Assembly: GCA_030549495.1 (NCBI GenBank)
Contig: JAUIRK010000734.1
Span: forward strand, 465,670-529,669
Direction of reading: 5' to 3'
DNA from: Nectonema munidae
Lineage: Eukaryota > Nematomorpha > Nectonematoida > Nectonematidae
DNA length: 64,000 bases
Shown here piece after piece: positions 1 through 11,325 of this stretch. Below the pieces are notes generated by a model, which searched no databases, was not told where the DNA came from, and saw only the letters and a list, made by a program, of their open reading frames with translations. Each line of letters begins with the position of its first letter. The stretch's first letter is position 1. Position numbers and translations under genes: made by a program.

Positions 1-131
1 GACGAATCTTGAAACATTTCTAAAAAAACATTAATTTTCATAAATAAAGTCATATGTTTTTACCTCTTTGTATTATGTTTCTTTAATTAAAATATAGTCT
101 ATCTATTTTTGAACCTCTCTCTAACGACCCT

Positions 132-190
132 CTGTCTACAGCGACTTTTTTAGCAGCAAAGTCAAGTCGCTGTAGACAGGTTTTACTGTA
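132..190. repeat. Hairpin and pogo-type terminal remnant
   Basis: A 16-base perfect inverted repeat, CTGTCTACAGCGACTT at 132-147 and its complement at 164-179, is followed by GTTTTACTGTA. The last bases match the outer end of the pogo-type MITE at 42506-43295 (AGGTTTTACTG then TA). I read it as the surviving 3' end of a related Tigger/pogo element with a TA target site at 189-190. The opposite end is not recognisable. Confidence 0.5.
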
Positions 191-510
191 CATACATAAA
201 CTAATTACACGAGAAGGCAAGTAAAATATAATGAGCTATGTTTTATTTAGTTCTAATGCAACACATTCTATGAAGAGAAGGAAAGTTAATTGCATGTCTT
301 CTTGATAAAGGTGGGACAAATCATCTTTGGATAGTGGATGAGGCACTCTATGCCTAAGTTAAGTCTAAGATAGGGATTTTCTTTAGCTGAAAGCAGTTGT
401 AATAAGGAATAGTAGTTAAGCTCACTACCCCAAACTAACTTCTAATTGTATGGTGTATTATCTGCCTTTTTATTCTTTAGCTTTTGTGAGTCGCCATTTG
501 GATCGCTGAC
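191..510. other. Gene-free AT-rich DNA
   Basis: No reading frame of note, no recognisable repeat and no RNA gene seen here. Confidence 0.5.
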
Positions 511-1095
511 TAATTTCCATTCATATCAGATCATGATGATTTCATTTCTGAACACAGTTTTCGCATTTAGAGGTTTTACTGCAAGTGTCAATCAAATTTG
601 CGGTTTATGTCTGAAAACTATCCCAAAATATTCTCTCTAATTTTACATGAAATATATGTTTTTATACCAATTCGACCATGATAATTTTTATTTCTGAAAT
701 CATTTTTTTGCAATTAGATGTTTTAAATGTCTGAAAGTGTCAATTAAATCTTCGATTTACGTCTAATGTCTACAGAAATATTTTTGAAATTTAAATAAAA
801 TATCTGTTTTTATGCCAAATGGAAGATGCTGGTTTCATTTTTGGACTCAGGTTAGGCATTTATGGTTTTAAAATATCTGGAAGCTTGAATCAGATTTGGG
901 GTTTACTTCTAGATACTGTCTTCAAAAATATTTTCAAAATATAAAATATCTGTTTTATACCAAATCGACTATGCTTATTTTATTTCTGTACTGGATTTTG
1001 GATAATACGGTAAAAAATATCTCGAATTGGCAATTGAATTAGTAATGTATGCCTGAAAATCAGTTCTGTAAAAATTTTTCAAAAAATGGCTGCAT
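511..1095. repeat. Diverged ~147-bp satellite, four units
   Basis: Four diverged copies follow each other. Unit starts are marked by TTTTTATACCAAAT-like words near 511, 658, 805 and 951, each followed by a GACCATGATAAT-like block and a TCTGAAAGTGTCAAT-like block. The spacing is 146-147 bases, close to a nucleosome core length. The 64-residue open frame at 446-640 lies in the first unit and is not a gene. Confidence 0.65.
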
Positions 1096-2130
1096 ATTAG
1101 GTATATAATAAAAATATACTTTTTTTTTTTGTATATTTTGGCTTATAATACTTTCTACAATCATCTTGAGTATGAAATATTTATTAAAAAAAATAAAACG
1201 TATTATAAAATCTTTTGAAAATTTGTATGTGAGAAGGAACCAAGTTGAAAACTAATTGAAAAGAGACCATGTGATCAAAACAAATAATTAAAAAAAATAT
1301 GTATCTTGACTAAATGGAAGATCTACAATGTTCTAATGAACTAGGAAGTGGTTTAATTATATAATATTAGATGCTTCAAAAAAGATTTTGACTGTAAAAA
1401 AGAAGTTCCTCTTTTACAAATGAAAAATATTTAAATCTATAGCTTGTCATCTAGGATTACAGTTAACATTTAGCTAAGATGGGTAGGAAATCTGAAAATT
1501 TAGAATAGGTCAGGTTTATCAAAAATGGCACAGATGCCAATATGTGAGAATTTAGTCACTATCAAGATATTTTTAATTTCAATTGAATTTGTCCATCTTT
1601 TTCCTTTTGTGTCAAAGAGATAATTTTTTAGATGAAGAACGTTGACAACTTTTTGTAATTGAACAATCAACATCACGAATGATTCATCAGAAAAAATCCT
1701 TTGAAATAAGATTGGTTGACAAATATTCAGGCCTGATAATAAAATACACGATACTGATAAAAAAAAGTTCATCAAGAAGATTCTTTAATCAGAATGCTTT
1801 GAGAGAGGAAAAAAGTAATTCCTTATAAAGAAATTTTCGAAAACACATTGAAGAATATAAATTTCTAATGAAAAAAGAGCTACCAAGAAAAGATCATCAT
1901 AGAATGAATAGCAAGATTACATACTGTAAATTATAATATGACGTAGAGACTACGAGCCGATAACGAATTTGTAGCCAAAAAGATGGAGGTCCTATCGAGT
2001 TACATAAGTTACTCTAGAATGAAATATTTTGAGTGAATTAAACACCTAAAGTTGGTTTATTAAATAAATTAAGAAAATAATTACCAGAGAAATACTGCAA
2101 GTAGAAGTTATTTTTATGTTTATATATTTG
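1096..2130. other. Gene-free stretch with an 88-bp dispersed repeat
   Basis: No gene is supported. Bases 1374-1461 are nearly identical, in the same orientation, to 23915-24002. Both begin CTTCAAAA and end CTAGGATTACA. The remainder is AT-rich and unremarkable; the 91-residue frame at 1500-1775 on the - strand has no recognisable features. Confidence 0.5.
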
Positions 2131-2706
2131 ACATTGATTTACAGGTTTAATCGATCTTTTGACAGGTTTTATTGATTTCATAAAAAATGAACATCACCAT
2201 TAAATTCTGCATACTTGAAATGTATAAAAAACTTTAAAAGAATAAAAATTTTAATTTGGACATGGGCTGTCATATTTAAATTATTTTCTCAGGTTTGACT
2301 AATATTTATAAAAAAAAAAAGGAATATAACCAGTAAACACAGCCTACTTGAAAATGGGTATATGTGTGTAAAATGCCATGCACGCTAAACTTCATCACCT
2401 CCCTATACTTTAAATTAAACGTAATTCTCTAATTCAAAAAACCGTGCCTGATCCTTTGTTTTTGGAATAAATTAATTTTTTGACAGTTTTGATGGATTTT
2501 TATAAAAAAAATGAATATCACCACTGAATTACGCATGCTTAAAAATGGGTATATATGCGTAAAAAACTTTATATTATTACTTAGATAAAAAGTTTTTTTT
2601 AAGATGAGCTGTCATATATAAATCAATGCTTTGATAACTTTAATTGATTTTTATAAAAAAAAATGAATATCACCGCTGAATTCAGCATGCTTGAAAATGT
2701 GTGTAT
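2131..2706 (+). repeat. ~150-bp satellite, left block
   Basis: Degenerate copies of the unit found cleanly at 5645-6190. Unit starts lie near 2162, 2290, 2480 and 2635. Each carries a GACAGGTTTGATTGATTT-like start, then AAAATGAATATCACC, CTGAATTCAGCAT and TTGAAAATGGGTAT. The last unit is cut at 2706 by the hAT-like element that begins TAGGGTG, and the array resumes on the far side of that element. Confidence 0.7.
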
Positions 2707-5640
2707 TAGGGTGTTCCAAGCTTCAATGGTAAAAAATAAAGTTTCTCATTTATCAGCGCACATATGCTCATAAGAATCTCCTGTGTATAATAAGTATTCA
2801 CTTGAATTTTCAGAAAATTTTAACAACAAATAGTCACCGCTCAATAGAAAAATATTTATTCATTTTTTTCTATTTTTGATTTTTAGACATTAAACTGTTC
2901 TAGTTTTTTGTTATCTCTTAAAAATCTTTTTCTTACTTACTTTGTCATTTTTTTTTTTGAAAACTAGCAAGAGCACAAGGAGGGTAATAAGCTAAACGTC
3001 TTAAAAATACTATTTTGTAGTCTTTTTCCAATGATAGTTAATTTGGCACGTAATATGTTTTAGCTACAAACAGAGAGAAGATTGCTAGCGAGTGTTATAG
3101 TGGTTTGTCTCTTTTTTTTAAATCATGGTCAAACTTTTCATTTATAACATATTTCCTTTTTTATTTTTTCATTTTATATTTTAGATATAAATTTTTTTGT
3201 TTAAAATGTCAACAAGAAGTCAAGAAAACATCTTTCTGATTGGTATTCCTCTTGAATCAGATTTTAAGGATTTCAAGCAACTTCCAACCAAAAAAGATGT
3301 GATGAAAATATTGTTTTACTTTATTAAGAAACTCCAAAAAACAGTAAGAGAATCTTGTTCTTTTGTGGCGAGTGAGGTTATCAAAATATGGGAGATTGCT
3401 AGTCTGCCTACATCTCATAAACCGTTCATAGTAAAAAAAATTCATTCCCTGTCATGAAAAATTAAAGAAAAACAAAAAACGTAAAAGCAGAACACAAATT
3501 ATAAAAATAACAGAGTTTTGTAAAGAACTCGAAAAATTATTTGACATCTCACATTCAAACTTTACTTCTTTAATTCGTAATAAAGAAGACATGAGTTTTC
3601 TTGAAGATTAGAAAGGTCTGAGGAAAATGTTTATTGGGAAGGAAGATAAAGACTTCTTAAAAAAAGCATTGAAATTATCAAAAAGGAACGAGTATTATAA
3701 GAAATGTATTCAGGATAACGAGAAAATCTTGGAAAGTACTTCGATTGGAATGAAAAGCGACATTTCTTCATTTTCTGATAGTGAAGAACATGATATTTCT
3801 GAAAATGCTCCCATTTCTTCAGCTGATAGTTTTGTGTCTTCTTCACATGATACTAAAAGTTTTGAAAACGCTAAGAAAGTAATAGAAAACGAAGATTTTA
3901 TTGCTGCTTTGGATAGAACTGGAACTTCTACAAGAAAGGCTCTTCATCTTGTAACACCGGCTCTAAAAGCTGTAGGTTTTGATGTGAATACACTGACGCT
4001 ATCTACATCAACTTTATATAGATCAAGAAAAAAAGTGCGGTCAACAATTGCTCAAAAAATAAAAGAATCTTTTAATCCTAATACTCCAATGATAATACAT
4101 TTTGATTCAAAATTGCTACCGGATAATAATAGAAGTAAATTCGAGCGTGTTCCCATTGTTATATCATGCAAAAATGTAGAAAAACTTCTTAAAATCCCTA
4201 AATTGTTACGTGGAACTGGAGAATCGATTGGTAAAGAAGTTTTGAAAACATTAGAAGATTGGCCAGCTTGCTTACCTTGGATTGCAGGATTGTGTTTTGA
4301 TACAACTGCAAGTAATACAGGAAAACACAAAGGAGCGTGCTCAATAATTCAGAATGGAGTTGATCACCGTTTACTCTTCTTTGCTTGTAGACACCATATT
4401 CATGAATTGATGATTGCTGCAGTAATGGATTTTTTTTGTTTCTAAGGGTCCAGATATTACTTTTTTTCACTAGATTTAAATCAAAATGGTGCGAAATTGA
4501 CCAAAGTTCTTTTCAACCGTTTGAAATAAACAAAATTTCTCCTGATGCTTTTGATGATTGGGTTTACCTTAAAAGAAAAGAATTGAGTACATTTTTAGAA
4601 GCGCAGTTAGTGAAAAAACAGGTCAGAGAAGATTATCGAGAATTTTTGGAATTATCCCTGATATTTTTAGGTGAGCCTTTGGTTCTAAAGTTTAGATCTC
4701 CTGGAGCTTACCACAGAGCTCGTTGGATGGCGAAATGCATTTATTGTATCAAAATATATTTATTCAGAAATGAATTTAAAATGAAAGCTAATGAAGTTAA
4801 GAATTTGAGAAGAATTTGCGTTTTTATTGTTACAGTCTATGCTAAATTCTGGTTTACTTCTTCACACGCAGCAAATGCTCCAGTCAATGATCTTCAACTT
4901 TTATGTCTTTTGGAGGATTACCATAATGTTGATTGTAGTATTGCAAAGGCTGCTATTGGTAAAAAGAGAAGACATCTTTGGTATCTTAGTGAAGATCTAA
5001 TACCATTGTCATTTTATTCGCATCTTATCAACCTAGAAGAAAAACAAAAAATGCTGAATAATATTCTACATAAAGAACCTTTGAAAGGTGATGGAAGACG
5101 TTTCGAGTGGAAAGGATCCTTCAAAAATATGTGAATTGAAGAGTTTGTGACAAAACGATCGAAAAATTTCTTTGAAGCTCTGAAACTTCCTTTTCCAGCT
5201 TTAGGATGGGAAGATATCATAGGAGCAGTTGCTAGCATAAAAGTTGTGAACGACATAGCAGAAAGTGTAGTATCGCAAACAACTGATTTTAGCTCAATGC
5301 TTACCACAGGAGAAGACGACAAACAAGTTTCTTTTTCAAGTGTTGAGTACCAAGGAGTTGAGTTGGTCATCCATGTAAATCAGGCTTTAAAAAGTTTGAC
5401 AGCTTTTGATTAATTTCAATAAATAATAACCTTTATCATATACTAATTACTTCTTATCCTGTTGGTTCATCTAAAATTAGAAAACTTTTCATGGATATCT
5501 GAACCAATGTCATTTACTAACTACTTTTTATTCTGTTGTTTACATTTGAAAAAAAGATGACTTTCCATGGATTTTCATACTTTTTGAGCTGTGGGTAAAT
5601 AAGAATTTCTGAATCTAAAACTTTGCTCAAATGTTTTTTA
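2707..5640 (+). mobile_element. hAT-like element, FDTT/CRHH family, copy 1
   Basis: An insertion that splits the ~150-bp satellite. The left end TAGGGTGTTCCAAG resembles the TAGGGTGCAC terminus of copy 2 at 45060-47968. I could not find a matching right terminal repeat before the satellite resumes at about 5640, so the right end appears lost or rearranged. It carries transposase-like coding sequence at 3197-5413 on the + strand. The hAT assignment rests on the terminus, on the 8-bp target duplication of copy 2, and on motifs in the protein. Confidence 0.6.
3197..5413 (+). pseudogene. Transposase-like gene, FDTT/CRHH hAT-like family
   Basis: Three open blocks (3627-4445, 4436-5134, 5147-5413) are parts of one protein, with a probable N-terminal piece at 3197-3457. 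The 272-residue block shows IIHFDSK (D160), GLCFDTTASNTG (D225) and FFACRHHIHEL (C254, H257, E260). The next block begins with RFKSKW and carries APGAYHRARW-like and HLWYL motifs; the last holds KVVNDIAES. The FDTT..CRHH spacing parallels the second aspartate and CxxH of hAT transposases, which suggests a diverged cut-and-paste enzyme. The frame changes in a T-run near 4430, and a stop at 5132-5134 separates the last two blocks, so it is probably inactive. The family is widespread among uncharacterised invertebrate proteins as I recall; the function is inferred. Confidence 0.6.
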
Positions 5641-6190
5641 CGTAACAGGTTTGATTGATTTTCATAAAAAATGAATATCACCACTGAATTCAGCATATTT
5701 GAAAATGGGTAAAATACATGTGTGAAAAACTTTATACTTATTTAGATAAAAAGTTCATTTTTTGAGATGAGCTGTCACATTTAGATCAATTTTTTGACAG
5801 GTTTGATTGATTTTCATAAAAAATGAATATCACCACTGAATTCAGCATATTTGAAAATGGGTATACATGTGTAAAAAACTTTATATACTTATATAGATAA
5901 AAAGTTCCTTTTTGAGATGAGCTGTCACATTTAGATCAATTTTTTGACAGGTTTGATTGATTTTCATAAAAATGAATATCACCACTGAATTCAGCATATT
6001 TGAAAATGGGTATACATGCGTAAAAAACTTTATATAATTATTTAAATAAAAAGTTCCTTTTTGAGATGAGCTGTCAAATATAAATCACTTTTTTGACAGG
6101 TTTGATTGATTTTGATAAAAAAAAATGGACATCACCACTGAATTCAGCATATTTGAAATATATATGTAACATTAAAAATATTTATAAATA
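5641..6190 (+). repeat. ~150-bp satellite, right block, four units
   Basis: Four close copies with the ACAGGTTTGATTG start at 5645, 5797, 5947 and 6096, giving spacings of 152, 150 and 149 bases. Units contain TGAATATCACCACTGAATT and GAGATGAGCTGTCA. The copies are much more alike here than in the left block. The small frame at 6093-6308 is a by-product. Confidence 0.85.
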
Positions 6191-6224
6191 CTTATTAATA
6201 TCTGAGAAAAATAGGGGGAGGGGG

Positions 6225-6283
6225 GCACTTTACGCCCACCAGCACCTGAGCGGACAAATTTTGCCCAGCACTAATATGGTTAA
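6225..6283 (-). repeat. piggyBac-type MITE end (TTAA)
   Basis: Read on the - strand, this begins TTAACCATATTAGTGC and continues GGGCAAAATTTG. The same sequence in the + orientation appears at the very end of the window (63967-63995). A TTAA start with a CCNTATTAGTGC terminus suggests a piggyBac-like non-autonomous element extending leftward from 6283. The far end was not identified. Confidence 0.45.
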
Positions 6284-6299
6284 AGCAATTTTGTATTAT

Positions 6300-6829
6300 G
6301 TAAAATGACTCTTATTCTCTTTTAGGCCTTTTTACGGTAGGTTCGAATACAGTAGTTTGTGAAAGAAGTTTTTCAACCTTGAACAGGATTATGACCCCTC
6401 TTAGAAAATCCATGACTCCGTCTAGAAGAAACAATTTAATATTTCTTTCTTTTATGAAAGAATATACTAAATAAATTGACATAGAAAAATTCATTTTTTT
6501 TTCAAATAAAAGAAGTCATCAATTTCTTACTTTTTTGTTTTTCATGTTAAAACTTTTTGCAAAATTATATAAATTTTAGAAAAAAATGTTCTCATTTGTT
6601 GTTAGTCAAACTTTTTCTTTTCAAGTAATGTAATCTCTTTTTTTTGGTGTTGTTAGTTTTTGTTGCCAAATAAATTCAGAAGCTGAAGAGGGAGGTAAGA
6701 ATTGCAACCGTTACTGATTGGAATAAACTTAACTAATAAGTTTTTGAAATAGTTAAAAATTTTTAAAATTAAAGATTCCAACTTCCCCCCCTCCCCCCTC
6801 CCAAGAAAAAATTTCTGGGTACGCCTCTG
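6300..6829 (+). mobile_element. hAT transposon tail (dimerisation domain)
   Basis: Bases 6334-6474 encode 46 residues ending at a stop: VCERSFSTLNRIMTPLRKSM followed by TPSRRNNLIFLSFMK. This is the hAT C-terminal dimerisation signature (the family form is VERSFSTLKRIKT..R..M...RL..L). An acceptor-like TTCTCTTTTAG lies just upstream. The 3' terminus is probably the GGTACGCCTCTG at 6818-6829, whose complement CAGAGGCGTACC is a typical hAT end. The rest of the transposase is absent. Confidence 0.7.
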
Positions 6830-7180
6830 TTCATAAATGAATTTTATATTTATAAATAAACTTTATATTTGTATTTTATTGATCATTTAAAATGGGTCTG
6901 GTTAAAAAGTGCCGCAAAAAAAAGGTAATAATAGAACAAAAAGTATTGAAAAAAAATCAAATTATTTAAAATTATTTATTCTAATTTAATAAAATACTTT
7001 TAAATTAAATCTAACTAAAAATTTTGAAATGCTAAAATAATTTTTGGTATAATAAATATTTAAATTATTAATTCTATTGTTTTTTATATTTGAAGTTTAG
7101 TAAATCCAATATGTTTAAAATTCAGATCATGTAATATTTATTTATATTTTACACTTCAATGATTCCTTACCTTTTTGTTT
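6830..7180. other. Gene-free AT-rich DNA
   Basis: AT-rich sequence with no supported feature. Confidence 0.5.
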
Positions 7181-8045
7181 CAAGAATGGCCCATTTTGTT
7201 CGTTCCAAGAATCTTTCTTTTTCAATTGAAGAAATAAAAACGGCAAATTCTTACTGCAAAACATGTGCATGCACGTCTCAAGCCAAGATATTTTAAACCT
7301 TCTAAAACTCATTTAATCAAAGCCACTCAAAAGGGCCTTTGCCATCCTGTTTTGGGAAAAGATATTTACTAGTCATAGTAGAAGAATACTCACGCTATCC
7401 ATTTGCCTTTGCAACAAATTATATGTCTACTGATTCAATTAAAGCATGCTTAACTCAACTTTTCACCATCTTTGATTATCCTGCTTTGGTTCATTGTGAT
7501 GGAGGAAGCTCATTCATGTCAAGCGAATTGCAACCTTTTGTTCTCCTGTGGTATATGTCTAAGTAGAACTTAAAATTATAATCCTCAAGGGAACGGACAA
7601 GTGGAACGTTTTAATTCAACTATATGGAAGGCCATAGAGTGCTACTTGGATTCTGAAAATCTACCAATATCAAAATGGTAAGATGCGGTTCCTTTAGCTT
7701 TACACAGCATACGTTCACTTCTTTTAACGGCTACAAACGAGACGCCTCATGAAAGGATGTTTAAGTTTCAACGCCGTACCCTCAATGGATACCAACTCCC
7801 TATATGGTCGCTATCTTCAAAGCAAGCTATTCTGAAAAAAACGTTAAAGCGTCGAAATATGATTCTGGCGTTGAAGTTGTAGATTGATTCAAGTTAATCC
7901 GCACTACGCAAAAGTTAAGAACTGTCTTGGTAAAGAGCTTACTGTTCCAACTCGCCACTTAGCCTCTTCTGGAAACGAGATTGGAGATGCAGTGATGGAG
8001 ATGATCTTTTGTTGGAACAAATAGAAGTTCAACAGCATTGGAAAA
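7180..8045 (+). mobile_element. Fossil LTR-retrotransposon integrase region
   Basis: A fragment of the integrase core of an LTR retrotransposon, most like the Ty3/gypsy group. The longest open piece (7339-7566) contains a YLLVIVEEYSRYPFAF stretch and HCDGGSSF, which match the conserved D and D/G region of retroviral-type integrases. It is broken in several places. I found no long terminal repeats, protease, reverse transcriptase or capsid part around it, so it is an old isolated remnant. Confidence 0.75.
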
Positions 8046-8172
8046 CTTTGAAGTCATTTTCATCATTTTTTGGATAGATAATTTTGTATCACATAAATCA
8101 TTGAAAAATTTTTATTTCTAAGATATTATGTCAAATTTGTATATTTAAAAATAAGTAACAGTTATACACACT

Positions 8173-9827
8173 CAGGGGCGTAGACAGAGGAGACAGGAGA
8201 GCACGATTTTCCTAGCGTTCTCTGGTACCTTCATTATATCTTCATTTTTTTGAAACTTTCAGAGCTTATTCTTTCAAGCTTCTTTTTTTGTCTACTTTCG
8301 ACTTTGAGCTAAAATTTTTATATGATGAAAGGGGGTTTTGAAATTTTTTTTATCCACATCTACCTTATTTTGGATTCTGAGTTTGATGGTGATAGTGGCG
8401 TGACCCCAAATTGAGGTCAATGATCCGAGTCAGAGAATGAAATTTTGCGATTTTATATTGCTTTTATTTTTTTTTTAAAATAAATTACATAATCGTGTTC
8501 TAAATATACAAAATATATATATATTTTTTTATTATTTTATAAATTTTTTGGATCGGTCTGCGTAAATTTAAATTTGGACATTTTTGATTGGCTAATATTT
8601 ACAAAATATTATATTTATATTTCTAATTTTTACATTAAGAGGTGTATAATAGTTTGAATTTTAACATAAAACTTTAAATTTTTGAAAAAAAATTTTTTTT
8701 GTTTTTTTATTTTCAATTTTATATTTTTGGGGTTAAATATTGGTCTAAAAAAGATGTTTTATTTATTTTTAAGAAAATATTTACAATTTTAATTAAAAAA
8801 TTTTCTTACATATTTATAAAGCTTTCTTTTTTTTTGTCTACAATTTAGTTAAAAAAAATTTACTTTTTCATAATTCAATTTTTCTTCAGGGAGTTAGCCG
8901 TAGAGAGTACACAAAAATGTTTAACTTAAAACTGATTATTATATCCAATTTCTACAAAAATAAAAAACTTTTTTGAATTATTTTTTTAGTAAATCATATA
9001 TTGTTTATATTTAAGGATTTTAATTTCACCTTTTTAAAAAAAAAAATTTTAAGACTCTTTTTTTCTTTTTATATATGCATAAATTATGCCTAAATTTAAG
9101 TAAAAATTAACTTGAAACAAATTTTTAACATTTTTTCAAAATATTTTTCATTTTCAAAATGAGCCCATCTTAAAGAACATCCTTTTACCTACATTTTACA
9201 AGTTATAACTTTTTTGAAAAAATATTAAAATAAATTTTTATAAGCCTTTGAACAATGTCCACAATTTTACTATTTTTCACGATATTTTAGTGTGTAAAAT
9301 AATATTTACATATTTTTTTAATTTTTTTGGATATTCATAAAATAAACCTAATATACATACTACTAATTTTTGAAAAATGACAAACTTATACAATTTTCAA
9401 TTTTAATATCACATTTTAAAGGGAATTTTATACTGATTACGAAAATGTAAAAATATTTTAAATTAATTTTTTTAAAAATTCTTTTTTTAACTTGAAAAAA
9501 TGACAAAAAATCCACATTTGGCATCGAAAAAAATTAAAAAATCATCCGATTCATTTCAAACAAATTACATATTCGGAATCATCGTATCAAACTCTCTCAG
9601 AATGCTTTTAAAATTTTTGAATTTTCCATTTTTTAAATTTTCGATTTTTCAGGCACTTTCAAACGGCCTCAAAATTATGACTTCACATATATTCAACAAA
9701 AAAGCAAGTTTTATATATTTTAGAATCCTCTTATCATTCTGAATAACAATATTAATTTTATTTTACCTTAAATGTTTTTATTCAAAAAATTCATATATAT
9801 TTGAATATTTTGTATATACGTATATAA
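8173..9827. other. Gene-free AT-rich DNA starting with a hAT-like end
   Basis: It starts with CAGGGGCGTAGACAGAGG at 8173, a sequence typical of hAT/MITE termini; a matching right end was not found. The remainder is very AT-rich with long A and T runs. The 80-residue frame at 9500-9742 has low-complexity composition and no family resemblance. Confidence 0.4.
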
Positions 9828-10585
9828 CAGTGGCGAAGCGTGCTTTTACACAAAGGGCCTACCGTAAAAACTTAAAAACAAAAATGAAGTAAACAGTAAT
9901 ACACATGTTGCATATATACATTTTTAATTGCTTCTATATACGCAATCTCTCTTTCTATATCTCTTTTTCTAATACGTTAGTTAGAAAGCAATTTTAAAAC
10001 TGCTTGCCCATCTTCGTATACTTTCCTAGGAAAAACTATCATTTGTTTATTTTTCATCTTCACATATATTTTGTATTGAATAAGTGAAAGCGTAAATAAT
10101 ATTGCTTGCCTTGCATCATGCAGCAAAAGCAAAAGATACATTGCTTTCACATACTCTATCTTTCTTGCTATGAAAGCACAACTAATATTGCTTGTCTTGC
10201 ATCACACAGTGAGAGTATAAATGAAGCAAAACAGATTGCTTCTATACACGCTATCTCTCTTGTTTTAAGCAAAACTAACATTGCTTGCCTATCTTTTCCT
10301 CACGCAGAAAGAGAAAAAGTATGGATGAGAGCAAAACATATATTAATATTGCCATATGCATACTTTCTCTCTCTTTTGCTACGTCTCCTTTTATAACACT
10401 TCGATTACTTGGAAAGCATTTCAAGACTGCTTGCTTATCTCCCTTTACTTTAAAAAGCTATAATCTCTTTATTTTAACCATCATATGTATTCTGTTTTGC
10501 AAGAGTAATACATCACTACATATTACTTGTTTTGTTTAGTAGGTTTAGCAGTGCATGCCTTGCTTGCAATGACGCTTCGCCACTG
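9828..10585. mobile_element. 758-bp MITE with CAGTGGCGAAGCGT ends
   Basis: Perfect 14-base terminal inverted repeats, CAGTGGCGAAGCGT at 9828 and its complement ending at 10585. The interior holds three or more diverged repeats of about 95 bases around an ACTAACATTGCTTGCC core (near 10100, 10185, 10280). The CAGTGGCG terminus suggests a hAT-type non-autonomous element. GTATATAA occurs directly before the left end and 4 bases after the right end, so an 8-bp target duplication is possible but not clean. Frames at 10106-10396 and 10285-10539 are by-products of the repeats. Confidence 0.75.
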
Positions 10586-11325
10586 ACATGTATATAATGT
10601 ACTTAATTTAATCAATCGAAAAAATTCAATTCATGGCTGATGGGTTTATTTATTATTCCTAAGAAAGATAAAAAATTTGTATGCTACTATTTCAAATCTA
10701 TATTTTTAATAAAACAAGATTCTTTATTAAAGTTCTTTTTTTAATTTATAAATTTTATAGGAAAAAATGATATCTACTATTGATAATTTTTAAATAACTA
10801 AAGTCTTAATAGATTTTCTTAAAATCTAAATTATTTAGTTTATAAATTTTATTTTTCAATAATAGATTTCTATAATCTTAATTATTTAGTTTATAAATTT
10901 TATTTTTCTAAACTCTATTACTTTAAATTTTAATTTTTAAGTCCCTCACTTGACGGACTCTATGTATTTTTTCAGCTCTCAACATTAAAACGCTATTTAC
11001 ACAAAATTTTATTATAGAAACCTCAATTACCACTAATATGTAAATGTTCTTAATTTTAAGTTTAATCTTTAGTAAAAAAAATTATTTTGTGGCTATATTT
11101 TTTACCAAAACTTAAAAATAATAAATTTATCATAAAAAATTAATAGATGGCGTTAATTTTTATATATATAATAATTTTAAAAAATTTATGGATTTAACTT
11201 TACAACGCATATATTTATATTTTCAAGCTATTCTCATAACACGAATAACCGGTTTTTACTTAAAAAAAAACTTAGTCTAAAAAAGTCAAAAAAAATATAA
11301 CAGGTGTTAAAAATTTATTTTAAAA

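Noticed and set aside
446-640. 64-residue open frame on the + strand
   Set aside because: It lies in a unit of the ~147-bp satellite and shows no family features.
7180-8045. Complete LTR retrotransposon
   Set aside because: Only an integrase fragment is visible; no terminal repeats or other parts are recognisable nearby.
10106-10539. Two overlapping 96- and 84-residue frames
   Set aside because: They sit inside the 758-bp MITE and derive from its internal repeats.
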